NCBI GenBank assembly: GCA_030754395.1
Contig: JASMAJ010000001.1
Location: 1-35,947 of the forward strand
Source of the DNA: Candidatus Thalassarchaeaceae archaeon
GTDB lineage: Archaea > Thermoplasmatota > Poseidoniia > Poseidoniales > Thalassarchaeaceae
Reading direction: 5' to 3'
Length of the DNA: 35,947 bases
Shown: positions 1 through 6,807 of the stretch, one piece after another
Layout of the letters: each line of letters begins with the position of its first letter
Numbering within the stretch: the stretch's first letter is position 1
Program-made: the position numbers and the translations under genes
Notes under the pieces: model-generated
Seen by the model: the letters and a program-made list of their open reading frames with translations, nothing else
The model's database searches: none
What the model was told of the DNA's origin: nothing

Positions 1-1
1 A

Positions 2-1813
2 GATAATCAAGGATGTCCAATGCTTTTCGATACAAATTTCCTTGGTGCCCCAACCGAATTCACAATTACTTTACATCTCTCTGATGGTGTAAATTCTGAT
101 GTCACATGGCGATTTAATGTTAGACTTTTCAACGAAGTTCCGGTTGCCGAATTTGATGTACTAAGAGCAAATGATTTCTCATCATCCGCTGTTACTTTAG
201 ATGGGACGATGGTCACAGATCCCGAAGGTGATGAAATTAGATTTGAATTTTGGAGTGACATAGATGGTCTCCTCATTTCAAGCTATACTCCAGATGAAAG
301 CGTTGAATGGAATGGATGGTTGAGTAAGGGATTACACACAATAACGATGTTTGCAAGCGATGATTTATCCAACCATCAAAACTCTTGGACTTCAAGTGAG
401 ATGATAATTAGTGTCAACAATTCTGAGCCAGTAGCGCTAATCTCTGAACCTTTCAATAATACTCAAACTGATTCTGGGACGTTAATTCGATTTGATGCAA
501 CTGGCTCAGGAGATTGGGATGTATCGTGTACAGAAATACCAGACAATGGTAGTGGATTCATTTGTAATCCAACTTCTACAATTAGTAGAGATCTTGTTAG
601 TGTTATTTGGGAAAGTGATAGCCTGAGTGAACCTTTTGCTAGTGGCTGGGTTGTAGAGGAAAGATTGCCTAAAGGAATTCATAATATCACATTGACAATT
701 GATGATGGTTCAGGTCAGCCTTCTTCTGATTCAATCACTCTGCAAGTCGATGAGGCAGCTCCGGTTCTGATTCTTGCCTCTCCAGTTCCAGATGCCCAAG
801 AATTATCTAATTCTCCAGTGCTCTTTGATTTCCGTGATTCATTTGATCCAGAGGGAGATTCGTTCACAGTTACGGTCAGTTCAAATCTAATGTCTACTCT
901 TATTCTTAAAGATAAGACGACAGAGAGCTTGTTCACTGAATATATACCTCATGGAGAACATGAATTAACCTTTGAATTACGAGATTCAACAGGTAGAGTT
1001 AGTACTTACACTCAGATGCTTACTGTAATGCAGACTGGACCAATTGCTGAAATCAATGGTCTTCTGGATGGACAGTACGTTCCTCCTGGAACTAAGATTA
1101 CTCTCGATGCATCAACATCCTACGATTATGATGACGATATTGTACTTTACCAATGGTTTTCTAATTCTGTAAATTTACTTGGAGATAAGCAAATTATTGA
1201 AGTTATGTTTGAACCAGGGATAACTAGAGTTGATCTATTAGTCAAAGACTCCAGAGGAATCATCTCTACAGCCTCGATAAACCTAACTATTGGCTCTTCA
1301 TCACCATCAATATCTGATTTACAAATTGTTCCAGATTTCATTTATTCTGATGAACCAACTTCGATGTTAATCACTGTTGTTCTAGATGATCCTGATGGGA
1401 CAACTCAAACAATTAGTGGATTGATGGCTTCTGGAGGAGATGAGATGAGTCTTGAATTCCATGATGATGGATTGGAAGGAGATGAAACTGCTGGAGATAA
1501 TATCTGGACATATCGTGGCTTATGGCTTTTATCTGATAGCAAATGGGCTCATGTTGAGGTTTGGGCAATTGATGGAGAAATGGTTAGTCCTTTGTTGATA
1601 GAGAATGTGAATATTGTTGAGCCGGAAAATAACAATCTGATATCATGGATTTCAGGGAGTGGATTACCATTTTTCATCTTACTATTAGTTCTAGTCTCAC
1701 TTATCGGAGTGACTGTCCAGAAGCAGCGAATGGACTCAATAAAGAGAGACATAGAGATGATTGAATCCTGGTCTGCTTTTGATATTAGAGATCTTGATGA
1801 CGAAAATAATTAA
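2..1813 (+). CDS. Secreted PKD/Ig-like repeat protein with C-terminal membrane anchor (5' truncated)
   Basis: The frame is open to the first base of the window, so the ATG at 20 is probably internal and the N-terminus lies outside. About 600 residues are visible. They form several beta-sandwich modules of PKD/cadherin-like type, recognisable from repeated phrases such as DPEGD, FDATGSGDWD and LDASTSYDYDDD. A short hydrophobic helix follows near residues 548-570 counted from the ATG at 20 (LPFFILLLVLVSLIGV), then a basic stop-transfer stretch and an acidic tail. This layout fits an extracellular repeat protein held in the membrane by its C-terminus. PKD-like modules usually mediate protein or polysaccharide contacts, but no catalytic domain is visible in the part present. 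Two hairpins follow the stop codon. The family assignment rests on repeat style only. Confidence 0.8.
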   Translation, partial: DNQGCPMLFDTNFLGAPTEFTITLHLSDGVNSDVTWRFNVRLFNEVPVAEFDVLRANDFSSSAVTLDGTMVTDPEGDEIRFEFWSDIDGLLISSYTPDESVEWNGWLSKGLHTITMFASDDLSNHQNSWTSSEMIISVNNSEPVALISEPFNNTQTDSGTLIRFDATGSGDWDVSCTEIPDNGSGFICNPTSTISRDLVSVIWESDSLSEPFASGWVVEERLPKGIHNITLTIDDGSGQPSSDSITLQVDEAAPVLILASPVPDAQELSNSPVLFDFRDSFDPEGDSFTVTVSSNLMSTLILKDKTTESLFTEYIPHGEHELTFELRDSTGRVSTYTQMLTVMQTGPIAEINGLLDGQYVPPGTKITLDASTSYDYDDDIVLYQWFSNSVNLLGDKQIIEVMFEPGITRVDLLVKDSRGIISTASINLTIGSSSPSISDLQIVPDFIYSDEPTSMLITVVLDDPDGTTQTISGLMASGGDEMSLEFHDDGLEGDETAGDNIWTYRGLWLLSDSKWAHVEVWAIDGEMVSPLLIENVNIVEPENNNLISWISGSGLPFFILLLVLVSLIGVTVQKQRMDSIKRDIEMIESWSAFDIRDLDDENN

Positions 1814-1838
1814 TTTTTCTAACTGAGATAATTGGCGC

Positions 1839-1866
1839 CCTGTGTCCCACAGCAGTAGGACACAGG
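1839..1866. terminator. Perfect 9-bp hairpin between convergent genes
   Basis: CCTGTGTCC (1839-1847) is the exact reverse complement of GGACACAGG (1858-1866), with a 10-base loop. One mismatch further out, three more pairs can form. It lies between the stop of the repeat protein and the stop of the dockerin protein, so it could end or protect transcripts from either side. There is no T-tract after it, which a classical archaeal terminator would need. Confidence 0.5.
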
Positions 1867-1885
1867 ACGCGCATTGTGTTTGCGT

Positions 1886-1903
1886 CGCTGGGTAAACCCA
1901 GCG
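1886..1903. terminator. Second hairpin, 7-bp stem with TAAA loop
   Basis: CGCTGGG (1886-1892), loop TAAA, CCCAGCG (1897-1903). It lies 13 bases beyond the stop codon of the minus-strand dockerin gene and 73 beyond the stop of the plus-strand gene. It is perfect, GC-rich and without an adjacent T-tract, like the other 3'-end hairpins in this window. Confidence 0.5.
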
Positions 1904-1916
1904 TCATGGAAGTCGC

Positions 1917-2546
1917 CTAGCAGCGCTCGCAAGTACTACCCCAGAGATAATCTGCGAGGAGAACTAGATCCAACACGTTGACCGAATGGTCTCCGTTAAT
2001 GTCTGCTCCCTGCATCGACTCAAGTGAATCCTCGTATCCGAGAATATACTGCGTCATCTCGATGAAATCACCGATATCGACGCTACCGTCGTCGTTGGCG
2101 TCACCGCGAAGCACTCGTACTGATTCCTCGAAGCAAACCACTAATTCTGGTTCACTATCCTTGGTTGCAGCCTTGGTTTTCGAGCTATCTATAGATTGAG
2201 GACCAGTTTCAAACTCATCCTCGCCCCATAGATAATCGGCCAGAAGTACTAGATCTACAACATCAACCGATCTATCCTGGTTGATGTCAGCTTGTACCAT
2301 AGAGGCAGGTTCTCTGCCATATCCGGCGATGTACTGTGCCATCACGATGAAGTCACCGAGATCTACGGTTCCATCGTTATTTGCGTCACCACGAAGATGT
2401 CGCGCAACAATGGGGTCGATCTCAGTCAACTCACCATCCATGTCGTTCGTCGTTTCAACGTCTCCGATGTCCTCACCGGAGACGAGGCCTGCTGTGCCGG
2501 CCAAAAATATCAGCGCGGCGATTGTTAGGTCCATGTGTTTGGCCAT
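1917..2546 (-). CDS. Secreted protein with two dockerin-type repeat domains
   Basis: The start is ATG at 2546 rather than the in-frame TTG at 2552, because the ATG lies at nearly the same distance from a shared promoter block as in the paralogous small gene at 4131. The N-terminus is a signal peptide (AALIFLAGTAGLVS). Two copies of a ~58-residue unit follow, each with a pair of dockerin F-hand motifs: DANNDGTVDLGDF then DINQDRSVDVVDL, and DANDDGSVDIGDF then DINGDHSVNVLDL. Both copies end in LLADYLWG. An acidic and Ser/Thr linker carrying one Cys separates them, and the C-terminus is CERC. Type I dockerins bind Ca2+ and partner cohesins in bacteria. Archaeal examples are known but their partners are mostly undefined, and no cohesin is evident here. 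A hand count of 120 bases in the gene gave about 52% GC against about 38% in the preceding gene. Confidence 0.85.
   Translation of the reverse strand: MAKHMDLTIAALIFLAGTAGLVSGEDIGDVETTNDMDGELTEIDPIVARHLRGDANNDGTVDLGDFIVMAQYIAGYGREPASMVQADINQDRSVDVVDLVLLADYLWGEDEFETGPQSIDSSKTKAATKDSEPELVVCFEESVRVLRGDANDDGSVDIGDFIEMTQYILGYEDSLESMQGADINGDHSVNVLDLVLLADYLWGSTCERC
1938..2396 (-). repeat. Two direct copies of a ~174-bp dockerin unit
   Basis: The units at 2223-2396 and 1938-2111 encode the two dockerin domains. They are 285 bp apart start to start and clearly similar at protein level (LRGDAN.DG.VD.GDF, then LVLLADYLWG), which points to an internal duplication within the gene. Confidence 0.75.
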
Positions 2547-2572
2547 AATCAAGGACCATCGATGTTCTAGAC

Positions 2573-2585
2573 ATAAGTAACTTGG
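2573..2585 (-). promoter_or_regulatory. Promoter block shared with the gene at 4131
   Basis: On the minus strand this reads CCAAGTTACTTAT, ending 26 bases before the ATG at 2546. The gene at 4131 has CCAAGTCACTTAT ending 27 bases before its ATG. The position suits an archaeal TATA/BRE element driving a transcript with little or no leader, although the sequence is a weak TATA match. Confidence 0.55.
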
Positions 2586-2633
2586 TTAGTTGATTGGACA
2601 AATTGATACGCCAAGATGGCAAAATTATGTTGA

Positions 2634-2640
2634 TTTAATA
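2634..2640 (+). promoter_or_regulatory. Candidate TATA box for the PI-PLC-like lipoprotein gene
   Basis: TTTAATA resembles an archaeal TATA box. Transcription would begin about 25 bases downstream, near 2660-2670, giving a leader of about 70 bases that contains the TGCCC/GGGCA/TGCCC elements at 2688-2712. Confidence 0.35.
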
Positions 2641-2733
2641 CAAACAAGATGTAGGCTGAGTCATTCATAGATGAGAGGGTAAATCGCTGCCCTCAGGGGC
2701 AAGTTAATGCCCGTTGGGTGTTATGGGTTAATC

Positions 2734-3765
2734 ATGGGAAAGTCCCTTGTAGTCCACTTACAGACTATCATGATTGGTCTATGCTTAGTATTCCCTGGAT
2801 GTTTAGCGACTGATGATTATGACCCTGAGGCAGATGATGATGGAGACGGTCTTCCAAACGGTTGGGAGGTAGAAAGAGGTCTTGACCCATCCAATCCAGA
2901 AGATGGGATAGTTTGCAACGACCTAGCTGAGTATTGCCTTCGTTCTTATGATAACTTCACATTCGCAGAGACACACAATTCATTCTCCACATACGAGAAT
3001 GGAGTGTGGATGGCTGTCAACCACTACACAGCCTTGCAGGCCCAGTGGGATGGTGGAATTAGAGCCTACATGCTAGACGTTCATCATTTATCGAAGCAGG
3101 ATACGGAACCAGATGATGTTAGATTCTGTCATGGTGACCCTGATTCTACTCTTTTCTATCCATGCACATACTCCGAAGTTGACGCATTTACTTGGCTAAG
3201 TGATTTAGGATCGTTGATGAATAATAGTAGTGGTGATGTGGTGACTTTGCTCCTTGAGAATTACGTTCCTGGAGAACACGTTGAATACCTTTTCAACAAG
3301 ACTGGAATGATGGACAGAGCATATGTGCATGAGCCGGGTGAACCATGGCCTAGTCTAGGTGAGTTGGTCCTAAATGGAACCGACTTGGTAATTTATTGGG
3401 ACTACGGTTACGACGAGAGATATCCTTGGCTTCATCACGCATGGACTCACAGCTGGGACACACCTTATGGAGAGCAGGAACAAACGGACATGTCCTGCAG
3501 AGTTGGAAGAGGTGATATCGAGCAGCCAGTTTGGCACATGAATAACTGGCTCAGCAGTATCTATGGTCTTGCAGATCCAGTTAGATCCAGTGATGTCAAC
3601 GATTACGAAACTCTTCTGAATCGCGCCTTGTTTTGCTGGGAGTTCGTGGGTAATAGACCAACTTTCATTGCTGTTGATTATTGGGAAGATGGTGAAATCA
3701 CTAATGTTACAATCACGTTGAACAAAATGTCACACTGGACCGACGAAGTACCACCTCATCCATAA
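2734..3765 (+). CDS. PI-PLC-like phosphodiesterase lipoprotein with TSP3-type motif
   Basis: Counted from ATG 2734, a lipoprotein signal peptide ends in the lipobox FPGC with Cys23. An in-frame ATG at 2707 would add nine residues ahead of it. An acidic calcium-binding motif follows (DDDGDGLPNGWE, then NPED), typical of thrombospondin type 3 repeats. The rest looks like a PLC-like TIM barrel: ETHNSFS with His81, a GIRAYMLDVHHL strand, and FCHGD with His133, which together match the two catalytic histidines of the PI-PLC X-domain superfamily. Bacterial PI-PLCs cleave glycerophosphodiester bonds without Ca2+. The substrate here is unknown, and archaeal ether lipids make a dietary or foreign lipid plausible. 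The protein would be tethered outside the cell. It sits between two genes that carry a duplicated signal-peptide module. Family assignment is good; activity is inferred. Confidence 0.8.
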   Translation: MGKSLVVHLQTIMIGLCLVFPGCLATDDYDPEADDDGDGLPNGWEVERGLDPSNPEDGIVCNDLAEYCLRSYDNFTFAETHNSFSTYENGVWMAVNHYTALQAQWDGGIRAYMLDVHHLSKQDTEPDDVRFCHGDPDSTLFYPCTYSEVDAFTWLSDLGSLMNNSSGDVVTLLLENYVPGEHVEYLFNKTGMMDRAYVHEPGEPWPSLGELVLNGTDLVIYWDYGYDERYPWLHHAWTHSWDTPYGEQEQTDMSCRVGRGDIEQPVWHMNNWLSSIYGLADPVRSSDVNDYETLLNRALFCWEFVGNRPTFIAVDYWEDGEITNVTITLNKMSHWTDEVPPHP

Positions 3766-3792
3766 AATCGGAATCAATGGATACCCTGTGAT

Positions 3793-3993
3793 TTACTCCT
3801 CCTTATTCGTATACTTGTCCTCTTCATCATTCTCGAAAGGATACTTGCTGCCATCTTGGTTGTGCCAAAGCATGTCTACCTTTACCCAAGCCCCTGACCA
3901 CCCGAATCTTATCCAAAGATAAAGGAAATAGAGGATAGGTAGAAAGCACCCTGCAATAGATAGAAAATCGAGTACATCAAGAACCATACTCAT
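3793..3993 (-). CDS. Small membrane protein, unknown function
   Basis: A 66-residue reading frame with an ATG start. It has a hydrophobic segment near residues 10-30 (SIAGCFLPILYFLYLWIRF) followed by an acidic, hydrophilic tail (ENDEEDKYTNKEE). It is convergent with the PI-PLC-like gene, 27 bases away. An alternative ATG lies two codons inside. The family is not recognised. The clean membrane-plus-acidic-tail architecture and the fit between flanking genes support it being real, but no homology could be judged. Confidence 0.45.
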   Translation of the reverse strand: MSMVLDVLDFLSIAGCFLPILYFLYLWIRFGWSGAWVKVDMLWHNQDGSKYPFENDEEDKYTNKEE

Positions 3994-4090
3994 ACAATTG
4001 AGAGAGTGCCCTTCTCTATGATATTTTTTGTATACTCAAAAATTCAAATCCACTAATTTTTTGTGAATGATGCAAGACCGACTCAAGAAG

Positions 4091-4103
4091 CCAAGTCACT
4101 TAT
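4091..4103 (+). promoter_or_regulatory. Promoter block shared with the dockerin gene
   Basis: CCAAGTCACTTAT differs at one position from the block upstream of the dockerin gene and ends 27 bases before the ATG at 4131. The near-identical spacing suggests a promoter with its transcription start close to the start codon. Confidence 0.55.
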
Positions 4104-4130
4104 CATGCAGATGACGATGATTGGGGTTTG

Positions 4131-4331
4131 ATGCACCGGAATGCGGACATACACTTTGCCGCCCTGATCTTCATGGTTGGGGCAGGCGGTCTCGCCTCCG
4201 TCCTGGAGGTGGGAATAGCTGAACAAACGAAAGCCGAGGAACTTGGGGAGGATGACACAGAAAATCCAGCTCCATCGCCATGGTTTAGCAACCCGAACCC
4301 CGGATTTCAAACGATTACCGTACATGCATAA
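4131..4331 (+). CDS. Small exported protein sharing its signal peptide with the dockerin protein
   Basis: A 66-residue frame from ATG 4131; a TTG directly before it is also in frame. The first 23 residues align without gaps to the dockerin protein at 11 identical positions, including AALIF..G..GL.S. The DNA upstream also matches. After the signal peptide come acidic residues and a proline/asparagine-rich tail (PAPSPWFSNPNPGF) with no dockerin motif. It may be a secreted small protein or a paralogue that lost its repeats. A hand count of 120 bases gave about 57% GC against about 37% in the next gene, so it stands out in composition. A reverse-strand frame (4083-4346) overlaps it but lacks these signals. 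Confidence 0.55.
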   Translation: MHRNADIHFAALIFMVGAGGLASVLEVGIAEQTKAEELGEDDTENPAPSPWFSNPNPGFQTITVHA

Positions 4332-4393
4332 GGGAAATATTGTCAAATCATATTACCAAGTTATTGATATCCAGAGTATCATTCGGTTTAGAC

Positions 4394-6793
4394 ATGGAAC
4401 GAACCCAAACGGCGACTTTGCTCGTACTCACTATGATGCTGACATCTGGTTGTTTAGCAGCAATTGATGATATAGTGGAAGAAATTGACGATACAATCGA
4501 TATCGTAATTGGTGATTATCCTCAAATCGATTTGCCGGAACGAGTTCGTGGTGAAAATGCTGTACTGGAAGAATATGATGACTGCGACACTTTACTGGAT
4601 GATCTCAAAGATTCTCTACAAAATGAAATGTTGGTTCGACTAGATCAAGAATCCTACTATCACTGGATTGGTGGCGGATGGATGTGGATGGATGATGATA
4701 TTGCTTTCGCTGAGGACGGCGCTACTGGAACTACTGCAGAAAGTGACGGCGGGAATTCAGCCTCTCGGGAAGGCGAGTACTCAGGAACTAATAATCAGGA
4801 AGCAGGTGTAGATGAGGCTGACTTCCTGAAGACAGATGGATATCACATCTACATGTTGAATGGAAATCTTTTGGTAATCATGGGAGTTCCTGAGTTTGGT
4901 GAATTGACTCTTGAGTCAAACCTAACTCTACAAGGCTATCCAATGCAGATGATGATTGATGGAGATCGGATAGTCATTGCATCAACGATTAACGCTTGGA
5001 GCCTTGATGAAAATGATCCTCTCCGTTCCGAATTGATGGAAGAGGTACAATGGGGTGAAGGAGACAATGTCTACACTTACTACCGGGTTCAGAACTTGGT
5101 CAAGTATACCGTTGTAGATATTACTGACCGCGCAGATCCTCAAGTAGAGCGTGAGTTGTACATTGAAGGAAACTATCACACTGCAAGGATGGTTGATGGT
5201 ACTGTTCGTTCGGTAACTCACAACTATGCAAACTTTGACGGTCTACGATACTGGGTTGACCTTCCATCTGACTACTGGTCTATCGAAGATGAGGATGAAA
5301 GGATGGCAGCATGGTCTTTCCATCTTAATGAGACAATCAACAATAATCTCCTAGTCATCGACTCTTTGACAATGGATGATTTTGCTCCTCACATTTACGA
5401 AATGACCTCTGCAGGTTTTATTTCACACTCATCCACTTCAAACGACTGCTCGGAGTTTGCTGCCAGTACTGACAGTGTTGCACGTGGCTTCACTTCGATA
5501 ATGACAATTGAGATGCTTTCTGAAGATATACAAGTTGAAGTTGATCATATAGCATCTTCTTGGGCTCATGTTTATGCTTCTCAAGATGTACTAATTCTCG
5601 CTGAGCCTGCCAATGATTGGTGGTGGTTCTGGAGAAACACAGAATTTGAGGATGCTACAAATATCCATGCTTTCGACATCAGCCAAGCTGGTTCGACCAC
5701 GTATGTTGCCTCAGGTCGTGTGGCTGGAACGGTTCAAGACCAATTTTCTCTTTCTGAGAGTAATGGAGTAATCCGTGTTGCTACAACTGAAGACATGTGG
5801 GGCCGATGGTGGATGGATACCGATAATTGGACTGGGCCAACTAATAATGTGTTCACACTTGAGGCATTTGAATGCATGATTCCTGAAGGCTGTGAAGATG
5901 ACTTCGCAGAACTACAACAGATAGGTCATATTGGAGATATAGCCGAGGGTGAGAGAATTTGGAGCGCTCGATTCATGGGTGACCGCGCATATCTTGTAAC
6001 ATTCGAAAACATGGACCCGCTCTGGGTCATTGATTTGTCCGACCCGACCAATCCAACAATTCTAGGAGAGTTGGAAATCCCTGGTGTGTCAACTTACATT
6101 CATCCAGTAGACGAAGATACACTACTAACCATAGGAATTGGTGGCGGTGAGGACGGATTAGGCCTAGATTGGTCTGTGACTCAGATATCTCTGTTTGACG
6201 TCAGCGATCCAACCAATCCTACCCTTGCAGATACATTGCCTCTTTCCCCTGCGTACACAGATGAGAACTGTGAAAGTGTACGCAGTTGTGGTTGGTCTTG
6301 GTCCTGGTCAGAAGCGACCTACGAGCATAAGGCATTCACCTACTGGGCACCTGACAATTTACTCGCAGTACCTCTATCTACTCAGAGATACACCTACGAT
6401 GAAATAATCGAAAATGGTGTTACCTACACTCACTATGGCTACGAATATGTCTCTATGCTGAAGTTGATTGAGGTTGATACAGAGAATCTGACTCTCTCTC
6501 TCCATGGTGATGTGAACCATTCAAGCTTTTACAACAACGAAAATGGCTTGTCTGATTGGTGGTATGGTAGCACAACCAGTATCCGCCGTTCAATCTTCAT
6601 GGGAGACTATGTCTATGCCTTCTCTGCTCTTGGTGCCACAGTCCATCTAACCGATGACTTAACTCCAATCGTTGAGTTGGAGATTCCAGGTCAAGAGATT
6701 TCAGAAAATTACTATGATGACGAAGTCGAGGTAGCCGACTCTGAAGAATCTGAATCACCATCGGGTGATGGAACAGAACCTGAAGAGTCTTGA
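4394..6793 (+). CDS. Beta-propeller lipoprotein (secreted beta-propeller family, COG4880-like)
   Basis: The start at ATG 4394 is chosen because it places a lipoprotein signal peptide at the very N-terminus (lipobox LTSGC, Cys20); an upstream in-frame start at 4340 would bury it. The protein is about 799 residues. The segment EAGVDEADFLKTDG near residues 136-149 is the hallmark entry to the secreted beta-propeller family distantly related to WD-40 proteins. Repeated blade phrases follow, such as VVDITDRADPQVERELYIEG, VIDLSDPTNPTILGELEIPG and LFDVSDPTNPTLADTLPL. The C-terminus is Glu/Ser-rich. The family occurs in archaea and some bacteria and is presumed to be extracellular binding or scaffolding; no enzyme activity can be read from it. 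It lies just downstream of the small exported gene on the same strand. Confidence 0.88.
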   Translation: MERTQTATLLVLTMMLTSGCLAAIDDIVEEIDDTIDIVIGDYPQIDLPERVRGENAVLEEYDDCDTLLDDLKDSLQNEMLVRLDQESYYHWIGGGWMWMDDDIAFAEDGATGTTAESDGGNSASREGEYSGTNNQEAGVDEADFLKTDGYHIYMLNGNLLVIMGVPEFGELTLESNLTLQGYPMQMMIDGDRIVIASTINAWSLDENDPLRSELMEEVQWGEGDNVYTYYRVQNLVKYTVVDITDRADPQVERELYIEGNYHTARMVDGTVRSVTHNYANFDGLRYWVDLPSDYWSIEDEDERMAAWSFHLNETINNNLLVIDSLTMDDFAPHIYEMTSAGFISHSSTSNDCSEFAASTDSVARGFTSIMTIEMLSEDIQVEVDHIASSWAHVYASQDVLILAEPANDWWWFWRNTEFEDATNIHAFDISQAGSTTYVASGRVAGTVQDQFSLSESNGVIRVATTEDMWGRWWMDTDNWTGPTNNVFTLEAFECMIPEGCEDDFAELQQIGHIGDIAEGERIWSARFMGDRAYLVTFENMDPLWVIDLSDPTNPTILGELEIPGVSTYIHPVDEDTLLTIGIGGGEDGLGLDWSVTQISLFDVSDPTNPTLADTLPLSPAYTDENCESVRSCGWSWSWSEATYEHKAFTYWAPDNLLAVPLSTQRYTYDEIIENGVTYTHYGYEYVSMLKLIEVDTENLTLSLHGDVNHSSFYNNENGLSDWWYGSTTSIRRSIFMGDYVYAFSALGATVHLTDDLTPIVELEIPGQEISENYYDDEVEVADSEESESPSGDGTEPEES

Positions 6794-6807
6794 GAAATTG
6801 CTTAGGA

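Noticed and set aside
1978..2580. Plus-strand open frames across the dockerin gene
   Set aside because: They are antisense to a clearly recognisable protein; the Ser/Pro-rich translations are typical by-products of the dockerin codons.
4083..4346. Minus-strand open frames over the small exported gene
   Set aside because: They lack a start signal, hydrophobic signal or family resemblance, while the plus strand has a matched promoter and signal peptide.
6195..6407. 70-codon plus-strand frame inside the beta-propeller gene
   Set aside because: It is an out-of-frame shadow of a gene with strong repeat structure in its own frame.
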